Shown here: positions 52,158 to 61,938 of the stretch, piece by piece | Position numbering within the stretch: the stretch's first letter is position 1 | How the letters are laid out: each line of letters begins with the position of its first letter | Assembly: GCA_021413735.1 (NCBI GenBank) | Contig: JAIOPV010000090.1 | Span: forward strand, 1-63,201 | From: Planctomycetota bacterium | GTDB taxonomy: Bacteria; Planctomycetota; Planctomycetia; Gemmatales; Gemmataceae | Length of the DNA: 63,201 nucleotides | Reading direction: 5' to 3' | Program-made: the position numbers and the translations under genes | Notes under the pieces: generated by a model | The model's input: only the letters and a program-made list of their open reading frames with translations | The model's database searches: none | Told to the model about the DNA's origin: nothing

Positions 52158-55100
52158 ATGCCTCGCTGGTTGCTCCTGCTCGCAAGTGTTGCGCTGGCGG
52201 TAGTCGTTGGCAGCGCTGCCGGCGAAGTGCCGAGCGTGGGTACGCCAGGGCAAGCTGTTGCTGGCCCCTCTGCGCTTGTTCATCCCGACGGCCTTCCTGT
52301 CGAAGATCCATTTCCAATTCGCCGACTCCGAGCAACCGAGGCACAACTTTCCGAAGCGCAAAAGCAACTCGAAGCAGGGGCGATTGTTCGCCTGCCGCTG
52401 AGTGAGTTCGAGGCGCGAGTGCGGGCAGCGAGCCGAGTCGCAACCGAGGCTCGACAGACACCGAGAATCACGGATGCCAGATTCAAGGCGGCCCTCGTTG
52501 GCGGCGATCTGGTTGGTAGTGCAGAATTGGAGATAGTGAACACGGGTTCCAAATCTCGGTTCTTTCCGCTCGATCCCCTCAGGCTCGCATTGGGAATCGC
52601 AACCTGGGGCGAAGGTCGAGAGGCGATTGTTGGTGTGCCGTCGGGTGGAACGATTCCTGCTGTGTGGCTGGACCGACCGGGCCGACAGACGTTGAAATTC
52701 GGCTGGTCCGCGACGGGTGTCACCGAACCCGGCGAACGGCGATTTGATCTTCGAGTGCCAACAGCTCCGACGGCAGTTCTTGAACTTGAACTCCCTGTCG
52801 GCCAGGTGCCGACGGTATCGGCGACTGAGGTGTTGCTGACAGGTCCGTTCCCGCTGGCTGGCAACCCTCCGCGTGCCGAGTGGCGAGCGCGTTTCGGAGG
52901 CCGATCGCGACTTGATATTGCGGTTCATCCAGCAGGAAATCCGGGGGTGCCCGCAGCGGCGACACTGGCTGCGAAATACGACATTACACCAGGCCAGATC
53001 TCTTGCGGATTCGAGTACGACCTTCGGCCTGCCAGCGGAACAGTTGGCGAATGGGCGTTCAACATCGACCCAGGATTGCGGATCGCCGATGTGGTGATGA
53101 ACAACCGGGCTGGCTGGACAGTCGATCCACCTGCCGGCCCTAACTTGCCCCGGCGGCTCCGGGTGACTCTCCGACAACCAGGCGCTGGCGGGAAGATTCT
53201 GATTTCTGCGGTGGCTCCATTTCCAGACCAAAGTCGACCACATGATTCCCCACTGCCTGGTGTTCGACCAATCGGTGCGGTGTTGGATGACGAAACCCTC
53301 GACATCCGCATTGCCCCCGGTCTGAACATCGAGAACTGGAATCCGGGTGATTACCGACTGACAGACACTCAAACGCTACCTGACCAGACTCGCACTCTCG
53401 CACTGACGGGAACGCTGCTTCCTCCGGGCACGGATCGACCGTTCCGTCGTTTGCCGATGCTCGTTCCGTCGGAGATTGATCGCGAATTTACCACCACTGA
53501 GTATGTCGCGTGGCGATTCGACACTGACCGTGTGATGGCATCGGTGAGGGTCGCGTTGCGAGTTCGGCGTGGTCCGCTGTTCGCGTTCGCGCTGACGGTT
53601 CCTCCGGGATATGCGCTCTCTCGCGTGACATCAGCTCCGGACGAGTTGGTGTCTTACTCAGGGACCAACGCGAACACGGTGGTTGTCGAACTCGCCCGCC
53701 CGCTGACAACGGGGCAATCTGCTGACTTGATCTTTGAGTTCCGCGGACCGCCACTCAGCTCTGGACCGCATCGCTTGCCGTTTCCTGCGTTCACTCCGGT
53801 CGGGGCAAGCGAACGAGTCGGCGTGTTGGGAGTCTACCCGGGATCGGTTTGGACGACATCATTTCAGACGGGTGCTGGGATCACACGATGCGGCTGGTTC
53901 GATCCGTTCGGCCCACTAGCTCCGGGCGGCGTATCTGCTTCGTTCCGCTTCAACGGGAGCGACCCGGATGGTTGGGCACAACTGACACCAGCCAAGCCAG
54001 TTTTCTTTGTGGAATCCGCGACACGAACCGAAACCCTCGCCGGACGGCAGCTTGAGGCGACCACATTCGCGATCGACATCAAAGCCGGCGCTCTTCCGGC
54101 GCTCCTCGCGATGGAACCGAACGGAGCGTTCGTGGATCGTAAGTGGCAAGTTGTTGGGGGCGGGAATGCCGTTTCGTCGGCGGGTTTGGTTCCCGTCATG
54201 GCGATCTTGCGTCGATGCATTGGAATTGTGAACCTCTGTCCCGTGAGATTCTGGGTGGTGGGCTTCGCGCGACCAGCAACCGGTGAGATCACCCTTGAAG
54301 CTGTCACAACACGACTTGGAGATGCGGATACCACATTCCCGCGATTGGCGATTGCGGGAGCAATGCGGTATCGCACCGTTTCACTTCCCGACGTGAAATT
54401 GACTCTGCCGATGGACCCGATCCAGCCTTGGGGGTTTTCCGGAGTCTATCTCGTCACCGTAGCACGATCGCAATCGGATATTGTGGTCTTCTTCGGAGGG
54501 TCAGTAACCACATCGAACGGAACGGTTCTGCCGATCACACTTCCATCCGGAGCAGAGGTGCGGGCGGCAGCGGTCGGGGGAAAGTGGATGACCCCGGGAT
54601 CGCTGCGAATGTCATCCGACGGTGTGTTGAACCTGCCGTTACCGGCGCAAATGCCTGTTAGGTTCGAGGTGCGTTATCGACTGGCAATCGAAGCGACCGG
54701 TCCTGTGATTTCGGTTCGGAGTCCGGAGCCGAAACTTCCTGGTGAGGTCGAGGTGAAGCGGTGGTGGGCTTTCTCGACGGGTGTGCTGGCTGGTTGGCCC
54801 GTGCATCCCTGGGATCGTGGCACTGTCGCGGAACTCCCCGCGATGCTCGGCGATGTGCCGCTTCTGGGAGCGGGCGTCGTGGTATCACGTTCACCTGTTG
54901 AAGCGATGCGGATCGCCACAGCGGGAACGGCCGATGCTGTTGGTGTTGGAATCGCTGCAGTGTTGTTGGCGTTCGGTTGGGCTGGTGGACGACGACGTCA
55001 TCCGTTCTGTGGGTTCCTGCTCGTCACAGCGTTATTCGCTGTTGCGGTTGTTGGACAACTCGGACCTCCGTGGTGGCAGCGTGCCGCGATCTCCCCACTG

Positions 55101-57221
55101 ATCGTGGGATTGGTCGTTGCGGGCGGAATGGTGATTGTTCGCGGACATCGGTCCCGGCTCCCCGCAGTCGCAGCTCTTATAGTATTCGTGTGTGTACTCT
55201 CCGAACCTGAGAGTGCAGCACAGCAGCCCGCCCCCACGACTGTCTTGCTTCTCTCGCCGGATCGAACTGGTCAAGAGACTGTTGTTGTTCCGAAACCGGT
55301 GCTTGATCGCCTCGCGGCGATTCGCCCCACGACGCCCGGAGTGGTTCTCACTGCGGCGGAATATGCAGCCACCGCTGACGACACCACCGCACGTGTGACG
55401 GCCAAGTTCACGGCACACGCCATCAGTGGGCAAGAACCAGCGGCCACGCTAACGCTCTCCGATGCACGGTTGGAGCGGGTAACAGTCGATGGAACGGCAG
55501 CGTTTCCCGTCACACTGCGGTCGGGAGTTTACTCCGTTCCATTGCCTGGCATTGGTCGCCATGAGATCGAGGCACGGTTCGCGGTGGCTGTGACAGGAAC
55601 CGGACCCGAGCGGGAAATTCGATTTGGGGTGCCAGACGTGCCTGCCACGAAGGTAACGGCTGATCTCCCAGGCAGTGCGAAGCAAGCGCAAGTGGTTGGA
55701 CGCATGGGCCGACAAACCGTGACGCCGGGGCAGCGTGTGCGGTTGGATGCCGATGTTGGCGCCGTGAAAGCGTTTCAGGTGCGTTGGCGTGACGGAGCAG
55801 CCGGAACCGCGAACGTAAAAGTTCGCGAAGGATGCATCTGGGATGTTTCCGAAGACGGTGCAGACCTCACGGCGAGTTACCTCGTGCGGGTGGAGCAGGG
55901 TACCGTGTCCACTCTGCGATTCGATGTGCCGACAGAACTTGAACCGCTCGCGTTGGCGATTCGCCCGCTCGACTCAGGCGGAACTGTGGCGTTGCGAGAT
56001 TGGTCGATTGGCGCTGACCAAGCCGGTTTCCGGCCGCTTCGTCTCGATCTTCAGGAACCCACCGGTGGGCGGATGTTGGTAGTTCTCTCGCTCAGTCCGC
56101 GAAAGTCGATCACGCGACAACCGGTGCTGCGATTTCCGAAGGTCGTACTTCCCGGCACACCGTCGACCGAGTTGGACGCGGCCTATGGTCTCCGTGCAAA
56201 AGGCGTGGTCGTCGAGGAGCTGGCTCGCGGTGGGGTGATTGACTTTTCCCCAGACGCTCTCACTCGCGAGTTTGCGGGCGTGGCTGAACTGCGACTCGAT
56301 CCCAATACGCCGGTGCGCGTGTTCCGCCCCACCATCCGCAGCGGTGCCGAACTGAGGCCCACGCTTCGAGTCAACACGGAGCCGCCCGCCTTCACGATCG
56401 ACACGAACTGGCATCTTGGGGCATCCCGTGGAACCGCAACGGGAACGGTCCGCTGGACAGGTAAAGAACCGCAATCCTTCGTGGAGTTCGGCCTGCCTGG
56501 TGTGAAGATGCTGGAGATCCGAGGTCCGGATATCGCGGGATGGGCTCAACCCGATGGACGGGTCCAATTGTGGTTGAAGAAAGCAGCGAAAGACGGAGAG
56601 TTCGCCTGGACAGGAACAGTGAACACGCCAGCGTCTCCGTTCGAGGCGATTACTCCGCGGCTCGTGAATGGCCGACTCATATCCGACTCAGTTCGTGTTC
56701 GGCCGGCTGAAGGATTCTCGCTGACGCTTGAGAGAGATCGGGGTTGGACGCACACGGCGACCACAGGAGACCACTTCAGTTACCGAACGAGCAACGCGGC
56801 TTTTCCACCAATACGAGTTGCGCTGTCTCCCACCAACCGAACGCTGCAACCGGATGAACTTGGATGGTTGAGTCCACTGTCACGATCGAATCCGACGCCC
56901 GAGGAACCGCTGCCGACGAACCGCAAACCCGTGGCGACCAACCCCACTCGGCCGACCACCTCGGCAAGTTCGCAGGAGTTCGCCCCCCAATGGGTATGGC
57001 CGGTATCCGCTGCGGTTGGATGGGGAGCATCGGTGCTGCTTCTGCTGATGCTTATGGCTCGCTTTTCTCGTTCGACATGGCCCGAACAGTTCGGACTCAT
57101 TGGAGGTTTGTTCGGCATCGCCATCGGTTACGGCTGGTGGGTAGGGCTTGCCTTGTGGTTTGCGGCTCGGGCATTTTGGCTTTTCGAAATCACGGTGCGT
57201 GGCTCCTTGCGTCGAGTGTAG
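52158..57221 (+). CDS. giant beta-rich membrane protein with internal duplication (1687 aa), unknown
   Basis: A signal peptide (MPRWLLLLASVALAVVV) opens a first beta-rich unit (about 30-930). A cluster of three or four membrane spans follows (about 935-1010; VGVGIAAVLLAFGWAGG, GFLLVTALFAVAVVGQL, VAALIVFVCVLS), then a second, shorter beta-rich unit (about 1020-1610) and a second membrane cluster at the C-terminus (VWPVSAAVGWGASVLLLLML, FGLIGGLFGIAIGYGWW). The second unit starts, like an independent exported protein, right after a signal-like stretch. The pair with the upstream gene looks like a planctomycete cell-surface system. It converges with dnaE with no spacer: the stop codons are back to back (TAGCTA). 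Confidence 0.75.
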   Translation: MPRWLLLLASVALAVVVGSAAGEVPSVGTPGQAVAGPSALVHPDGLPVEDPFPIRRLRATEAQLSEAQKQLEAGAIVRLPLSEFEARVRAASRVATEARQTPRITDARFKAALVGGDLVGSAELEIVNTGSKSRFFPLDPLRLALGIATWGEGREAIVGVPSGGTIPAVWLDRPGRQTLKFGWSATGVTEPGERRFDLRVPTAPTAVLELELPVGQVPTVSATEVLLTGPFPLAGNPPRAEWRARFGGRSRLDIAVHPAGNPGVPAAATLAAKYDITPGQISCGFEYDLRPASGTVGEWAFNIDPGLRIADVVMNNRAGWTVDPPAGPNLPRRLRVTLRQPGAGGKILISAVAPFPDQSRPHDSPLPGVRPIGAVLDDETLDIRIAPGLNIENWNPGDYRLTDTQTLPDQTRTLALTGTLLPPGTDRPFRRLPMLVPSEIDREFTTTEYVAWRFDTDRVMASVRVALRVRRGPLFAFALTVPPGYALSRVTSAPDELVSYSGTNANTVVVELARPLTTGQSADLIFEFRGPPLSSGPHRLPFPAFTPVGASERVGVLGVYPGSVWTTSFQTGAGITRCGWFDPFGPLAPGGVSASFRFNGSDPDGWAQLTPAKPVFFVESATRTETLAGRQLEATTFAIDIKAGALPALLAMEPNGAFVDRKWQVVGGGNAVSSAGLVPVMAILRRCIGIVNLCPVRFWVVGFARPATGEITLEAVTTRLGDADTTFPRLAIAGAMRYRTVSLPDVKLTLPMDPIQPWGFSGVYLVTVARSQSDIVVFFGGSVTTSNGTVLPITLPSGAEVRAAAVGGKWMTPGSLRMSSDGVLNLPLPAQMPVRFEVRYRLAIEATGPVISVRSPEPKLPGEVEVKRWWAFSTGVLAGWPVHPWDRGTVAELPAMLGDVPLLGAGVVVSRSPVEAMRIATAGTADAVGVGIAAVLLAFGWAGGRRRHPFCGFLLVTALFAVAVVGQLGPPWWQRAAISPLIVGLVVAGGMVIVRGHRSRLPAVAALIVFVCVLSEPESAAQQPAPTTVLLLSPDRTGQETVVVPKPVLDRLAAIRPTTPGVVLTAAEYAATADDTTARVTAKFTAHAISGQEPAATLTLSDARLERVTVDGTAAFPVTLRSGVYSVPLPGIGRHEIEARFAVAVTGTGPEREIRFGVPDVPATKVTADLPGSAKQAQVVGRMGRQTVTPGQRVRLDADVGAVKAFQVRWRDGAAGTANVKVREGCIWDVSEDGADLTASYLVRVEQGTVSTLRFDVPTELEPLALAIRPLDSGGTVALRDWSIGADQAGFRPLRLDLQEPTGGRMLVVLSLSPRKSITRQPVLRFPKVVLPGTPSTELDAAYGLRAKGVVVEELARGGVIDFSPDALTREFAGVAELRLDPNTPVRVFRPTIRSGAELRPTLRVNTEPPAFTIDTNWHLGASRGTATGTVRWTGKEPQSFVEFGLPGVKMLEIRGPDIAGWAQPDGRVQLWLKKAAKDGEFAWTGTVNTPASPFEAITPRLVNGRLISDSVRVRPAEGFSLTLERDRGWTHTATTGDHFSYRTSNAAFPPIRVALSPTNRTLQPDELGWLSPLSRSNPTPEEPLPTNRKPVATNPTRPTTSASSQEFAPQWVWPVSAAVGWGASVLLLLMLMARFSRSTWPEQFGLIGGLFGIAIGYGWWVGLALWFAARAFWLFEITVRGSLRRV

Positions 57222-60200
57222 CTATCGCGAGAAGAGTACTGCACCCGCCCCAAGAACCATTTCCAACTCTTCGACCTTGAGCGCGCCAGGGTTGACGCGG
57301 AACTCCTCGTTGAGTTTGAGTTGCACCTGTTTGCCGTTGGCGTCGCGAACGCTCAGATACACTGGGCACGATCCGCGATATCGCTTCAACACCAGCGATA
57401 CGGCATCGAGTTTCCGCAGGCTACCTTCGTCGTCGCTGTAGGCAAACTTAATCAACATGCTCTTGGTGAATTCGCTGCGAGCCTCGTCGCTGGTCATCAC
57501 CTTCTTCACCTGGAAGTCAGGCTCCGGCCGGTCTGACCAGTTCAGCGTTCCCTCGAACAGATGAACCGCGTCGGCCGTCACCATCGACTGAAACCGGGCG
57601 TACTCGTCGGACCACATGATGCACCGCACCGAGCCGGTGAAATCCTCGATGCGGAACGTGGCATACTTGCGACCCACATTCCGCCCCTTGTTCGCGGTGC
57701 GGACTTCCAGGTTCGCAATCATTCCGCCAAGTCGTCCTTCGGTTCCGTTCTTGGCCTTGGCCATTTCTTTCGCTTCGTGCGTGCGGAACCGGCGAAGTTG
57801 CTCGTCGTACTGTGCCAGCGGATGGCTCGACATATAGAAGTCGAGTGCTTCTTTCTCGAACTTCAGCTTCTCGGTTTCGGGCCACTCGGCAACATCTGGT
57901 AAGCCGTGCCCAGGCCCGCGATTCGGGTCCGCTCCGCCGTCGTCGCTTTCGCTCTCGAACAGATCGAGGAAACTCTTCTGTCCGCGGCGACGGTCGGCGG
58001 CTCGCTCGTCGGCCGCTTGATATGCTTTCGCCACAGCAACGAAGTGTGCGGCTCGCTTGCCAAAAGCGTCGAACGCCCCAGCCATGACCATCTTTTCGAC
58101 AGCCGACTTCTGCACGATTCGCCGGTCGATGCGTTCGCAGAAGTCGAAGAAGTCCTTGAACTTTCCGCCTTCGTTGCGTGCGCGAACGATGTCTTCCGCA
58201 GCGCTTCTGCCGAGTCCCTTGATCGCCGTCAGCCCAAATAAGATGCGGTTGTTCAGCACATCGAAGTCGGCCATACCGCGGTTCACATCCGGCGGCAGAA
58301 CCTCGATTCCGAGCTTCCGGGCATCTGAAATGTGGTCGACGAGCATATCGCGTTTGTTGCCGTCGTCGATCTCCGACGAGAGTAACGCTGCCATGTACTC
58401 GGCCGTGTAGTGCGTCTTGAGGTACGCCGTCTGGTAACCGATCTGGGCATACGCGGCAGTATGTGACTTGTTGAACCCGTAGCCGCCGAACTTCACGATC
58501 AGCTCGAAGATCTCGGCCGACTTCTCCTCCGACATGTTCCGCTCTTTCGCACCGGCTACGAAGTCTGCTTTGCGAGCGTTGATGATCTCGAAATTCTTCT
58601 TGCTGATCGCCTTGATGCACGCATACGCTTTCGCCAGTTCGATCCCTCCCATGCGGTTCAACATCCGCATGATCTGCTCTTGATAAACCATCACGCCGTG
58701 CGTTTCGCTCAGCACCTCTTCCATGATCGGGTGGGCATACTCGGGCTTCTTGCGGCCGTGCTTGCACTCGATGTACTCGTCCACCATGCCGCCTTCCAAC
58801 GGCCCCGGCCGATACAACGCCAGCACCGCGATCAAGTCGCGAATGTTGTCCGGCTTCATTCGCTTCAGCAGTTCGCGGATGCCCTCCGACTCCAACTGGA
58901 ACACGCCCTTCGCGTCGCCACGCTGCAACAGCTTGTACGTCTCCAGGTCGTCCAACGGGAACTTGCCAGGGTCGATCACCTCGTTGCGGGTCTTCTTGAT
59001 GAGCTTCACGCAGTTGTCCAGAACCGTCAGGTTCCGCAACCCCAGGAAGTCCATCTTGAGCATCCCGACCTTCTCGATGATGCCCATTTCCCACTGCGTC
59101 ACGACCGCGATCGTTCCCTTGCCGTTGTCCCCGTCGTCGCCGTCGGATTTGCGGACCACTCGCTGCACAGGCACATAATCCGTGATCGGTCCATTCGCGA
59201 TCACCACGCCCGCCGCGTGCGTTCCCACGTTGCGGTTCATGCCCTCCAACTTCAACGCGATGTCCACCATCTGCCGAACTTGCGGATCCGCTTCGTACTC
59301 CCGCTTGAAGTCCGGGCTGTTCATCGCCTCCGACAGGTCCGCCGCGATTGCTCCCTTCATCGGAACCAGCTTGCACATTGCCGTGACTCGCTCCAGCGGC
59401 ACATCCAGCGCTCGGCCCACGTCCTTCATGGCGTTCTTCGCCGCCAGCGTCCCGAACGTGCCGATCTGTGCGACCGATTCCACGCCGTACTTCCGCTTCA
59501 CATAGTCGATCACCAACTCGCGGCGATCCTGGCAGAAGTCGATGTCGATATCCGGCGCTTCCGAGCGGTTCGGGTCCAGGAATCGCTCGAACAGTAGGTC
59601 GTATTCCAGCGGGCAAACGTGGCTCAGATATAGCACATAGCTCACGATCGCCCCACAGCCCGAACCACGAGCCGTGCTCGGAATCCCGCTCTCGCGAGCA
59701 AACCGCACGAAGTCCCACACGATCAGGAAGTAGCTCGCGAACCCCATCTTGTTGATGACGCCCAGTTCGTGCTCCAGCCGCTTCATCACGGCTTCGCGAG
59801 GATTGTCCCCGTAGCGTTCCTTGATCCCGATCTCGCACAACTCGCGAAGGAACTGCTCTGGCGTCTTGTTTGGCGGCGGTTGAAACACCGGGAAGTGTCG
59901 CTTCTTGAAGTCGAGCTGAATGTCGACCTTGTCCGCGATCTCCTGACTGCGTGCGACCGCGTCCTCGTAGTCCGGGAACAGCTTGTACATATCCTCGGGG
60001 CTGCGAACGTAGTACGGGTTCGGCATCCGTTCTTCCGGATACAGCCGCTTGCGTGGGTCGTGCTTCCGGCGCGTGTTGATGCAGAACAGCACATCGTGGG
60101 CAAGTGCATCGGTCGCACGCAGGTAGTGTGCATCCGATGTCGCCACCAGCGGAATGCCGAGCTTGTTCGCGATGTCCGCTGCGACCGGTGTACACTGATC

Positions 60201-60752
60201 CTGCAACCCGATGCCGTTGTTTTGCAGCTCGACGTAGTAGTCTTCGGCGAACACTTTCCGGAACCACTTCGCGGTCTTCTCCGCTTCCGGAAGCTGATCC
60301 TTCAAGATGAACTGATTCAACTCGCCCGCCAGGCAACCGCTCAGGCAGATCAACCCTTCGCTGTGTGCTTCGAGGATTTCGCGGTCGATTCGCGGGTGGT
60401 AATAGAACCCCTCCAGAAACGCGATGCTCGACAGCTTCACCAAGTTCTTGAAGCCCGTCACGTTCTTCGCCAGCAGCGTCAGGTGGCTGTACGCCTTGTC
60501 CTGCTGGGCCGCTTTGCGATCCGTTCGACTGCCTGGCGCAAGATACGCCTCGTACCCGATGATCGGCTTGATCCCGCCCTTGTTGCACTCGTTGTAAAAC
60601 TCGATCGCTCCGTACAGGTTGCCGTGATCCGTGATCGCGCAGGCATTCATCCCCAGCTTCTTGGTCTGGGCAACGAGCGGCGGAATCCGATTGAAGCCGT
60701 CGAGCAGGCTGTAGTGCGTGTGCAGATGGAGGTGACAAAAGCACTTCGCCAT
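57222..60752 (-). CDS. dnaE: DNA polymerase III subunit alpha
   Basis: The 1176-residue protein is the replicative C-family polymerase. The PHP domain is at the N-terminus (HLHLHTHYSLLDG with the metal-binding His cluster, and ITDHGNL). The catalytic Asp401 and Asp403 sit in the PDIDIDF motif and the third Asp568 in MDFLGLRNLT, the same spacing as in E. coli DnaE. A helix-hairpin-helix region (FGLTAIKGLGRSAAEDI) and the C-terminal OB fold (GMIANLEVRTANKGRNVG) follow. Length is typical. The start at 60752 (MAKCFCHLHLH) aligns with the family. The family PHP metal residues are intact, so a proofreading-type site may be present. Confidence 0.97.
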   Translation of the reverse strand: MAKCFCHLHLHTHYSLLDGFNRIPPLVAQTKKLGMNACAITDHGNLYGAIEFYNECNKGGIKPIIGYEAYLAPGSRTDRKAAQQDKAYSHLTLLAKNVTGFKNLVKLSSIAFLEGFYYHPRIDREILEAHSEGLICLSGCLAGELNQFILKDQLPEAEKTAKWFRKVFAEDYYVELQNNGIGLQDQCTPVAADIANKLGIPLVATSDAHYLRATDALAHDVLFCINTRRKHDPRKRLYPEERMPNPYYVRSPEDMYKLFPDYEDAVARSQEIADKVDIQLDFKKRHFPVFQPPPNKTPEQFLRELCEIGIKERYGDNPREAVMKRLEHELGVINKMGFASYFLIVWDFVRFARESGIPSTARGSGCGAIVSYVLYLSHVCPLEYDLLFERFLDPNRSEAPDIDIDFCQDRRELVIDYVKRKYGVESVAQIGTFGTLAAKNAMKDVGRALDVPLERVTAMCKLVPMKGAIAADLSEAMNSPDFKREYEADPQVRQMVDIALKLEGMNRNVGTHAAGVVIANGPITDYVPVQRVVRKSDGDDGDNGKGTIAVVTQWEMGIIEKVGMLKMDFLGLRNLTVLDNCVKLIKKTRNEVIDPGKFPLDDLETYKLLQRGDAKGVFQLESEGIRELLKRMKPDNIRDLIAVLALYRPGPLEGGMVDEYIECKHGRKKPEYAHPIMEEVLSETHGVMVYQEQIMRMLNRMGGIELAKAYACIKAISKKNFEIINARKADFVAGAKERNMSEEKSAEIFELIVKFGGYGFNKSHTAAYAQIGYQTAYLKTHYTAEYMAALLSSEIDDGNKRDMLVDHISDARKLGIEVLPPDVNRGMADFDVLNNRILFGLTAIKGLGRSAAEDIVRARNEGGKFKDFFDFCERIDRRIVQKSAVEKMVMAGAFDAFGKRAAHFVAVAKAYQAADERAADRRRGQKSFLDLFESESDDGGADPNRGPGHGLPDVAEWPETEKLKFEKEALDFYMSSHPLAQYDEQLRRFRTHEAKEMAKAKNGTEGRLGGMIANLEVRTANKGRNVGRKYATFRIEDFTGSVRCIMWSDEYARFQSMVTADAVHLFEGTLNWSDRPEPDFQVKKVMTSDEARSEFTKSMLIKFAYSDDEGSLRKLDAVSLVLKRYRGSCPVYLSVRDANGKQVQLKLNEEFRVNPGALKVEELEMVLGAGAVLFSR

Positions 60753-60892
60753 GTGAGCAGTCCAGGCAGTGAACAGACGGATAATTTCGGGTCTCATGGG
60801 TTATAGCCGATTCGGGGGTTGCGCGAAAGCCGAAGTCGGGCGGCGACGGGACGACGGCGAAGACGAAATAGCGATCTGTGCCGAATGGTTGG

Positions 60893-61045
60893 TCTTGGTA
60901 TTGACCTCCCCCCTTGTGGGGGAGGTCGCCACGAGTCTTCGAGTGGCGGGTGGGGGGTAAAGCATTAACAGTTCTGTCGGCATACCCCCCACCGTCTCGC
61001 AAAGCCTCGCCACCTCCCCCACAAGGGGGGAGGCCAAAACCCGAA
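60893..61045. repeat. palindromic element C (copy 2), inside a gene's 3' end
   Basis: The ends TTGACCTCCCCCCTTG and CCCACAAGGGGGGAGGCC, the internal mini-hairpins and the middle words GAGTCTTCGAG and CTCGCAAAGCC match the element at 44741-44889. It sits directly downstream of the coding part of the gene at 61623 and in the gap before dnaE. Confidence 0.88.
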
Positions 61046-61623
61046 GACCCCGCACTTGGGGATGAGTTGGCCAATCCGCCTTGGGGATTGGTCGGGTCGT
61101 GTGGCGTGCGAGGTACGAAGTTGCCGTTCGCGTCGCCGAAGTCGTCCGGATCGCGACGAGATTCCGAGCTGCGAATGGGACGGTTCACGAACGCCGCGAT
61201 TTCTTCGTCCGAACGCTCGGAGAGCCATTTCACCAATTCGATGTCGCCGTCCGACATGCCTGCGAGTCGTGGGTCGGCTTCCTGAGCGGTTTGTGGGAGG
61301 CGCTTCGTGTGCCTGCGATGTCGGATGAAGGTCATGCTGATGCGAGCGAGGCACTCGGCCGCGTGTCTGGCTTCGCGTGGGTCGCCTTTGCGGAGCATTT
61401 GCCGCAACGTGAACATGGACTCGGCCAACCCTTCGCGAAGGACAACGCGGCTGGCTTTGGAGTACAGACGCTGAAAGGTTTTGCCTGCGTCGTTGCAGAG
61501 CTGTTTGAGGTCGTCGCCTTCGTAGCCGAGATTGCGTGCGGTGGCGTGCCAGCTCGACCCTTCGGCGCGGAGTTCCGCAGCGCGGGCAAGCACGGCCTCC
61601 ACTTCGGGGGTGATTGTGAGCAT
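61040..61623 (-). pseudogene. hypothetical HTH-like gene whose 3' end is replaced by element C
   Basis: From the ATG at 61623, about 192 codons read as a normal soluble protein: AAELRAEGSSWHATARNLGY resembles a helix-turn-helix, then a basic helix region and FIRHRRHTKRLPQ. The sequence then enters the palindromic element at about 61040 and the frame has no stop until 57517, passing antisense-free but out of frame through dnaE. The original stop codon is therefore missing. The gene was probably about 200 codons long. The intact part could still give a fused product. The family is unknown; the N-terminus recalls small phage-type DNA-binding proteins, but this is weak. The junction position is approximate. 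Confidence 0.65.
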
Positions 61624-61748
61624 GGGAACACCGGGGGAAATGTGGCTCGCAAAAATGCCACCGAGTTGGCGGCGAGATGTGTCTATCTGTTAATGCGCTA
61701 CGACTGGGGTGAAGTCCAACGCGCTCTGGTTTTAAGCCCCGGATGGGG

Positions 61749-61894
61749 CGTTGGATGGTAGCCAGGGGTGAAGTGAGCGAAGCGAACGAAACCCCTGGTC
61801 CGCAGCGAGATGTGAAATGATGGTGTTTGTTTTGTCATCGCTGACCAGGAGTTTGTGCCCAGAGCCGGCACAAACCCCTGGCTATCATCCAACG
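61749..61894. repeat. 146-bp inverted-repeat element (CGTTGGATGGTAGCC type)
   Basis: Left arm 61749-61769 (CGTTGGATGGTAGCCAGGGGT) and right arm 61874-61894 are inverted repeats with one mismatch. Inside, CACAAACCCCTGG-like and ACCCCTGGTCCG words recur. It occupies the gap between the element-disrupted gene and the secreted protein gene. No open frame is likely inside. Confidence 0.75.
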
Positions 61895-61938
61895 CGCTTC
61901 CAGGGCTACAAACAAAACCGCAACTTCGCCTCAATCCC

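Noticed and set aside
57517-61040. Continuation of the broken gene's frame through dnaE as a 1368-residue protein
   Set aside because: It is out of frame with dnaE, arginine-rich and repeat-derived at its start; only the first ~192 codons look like protein.
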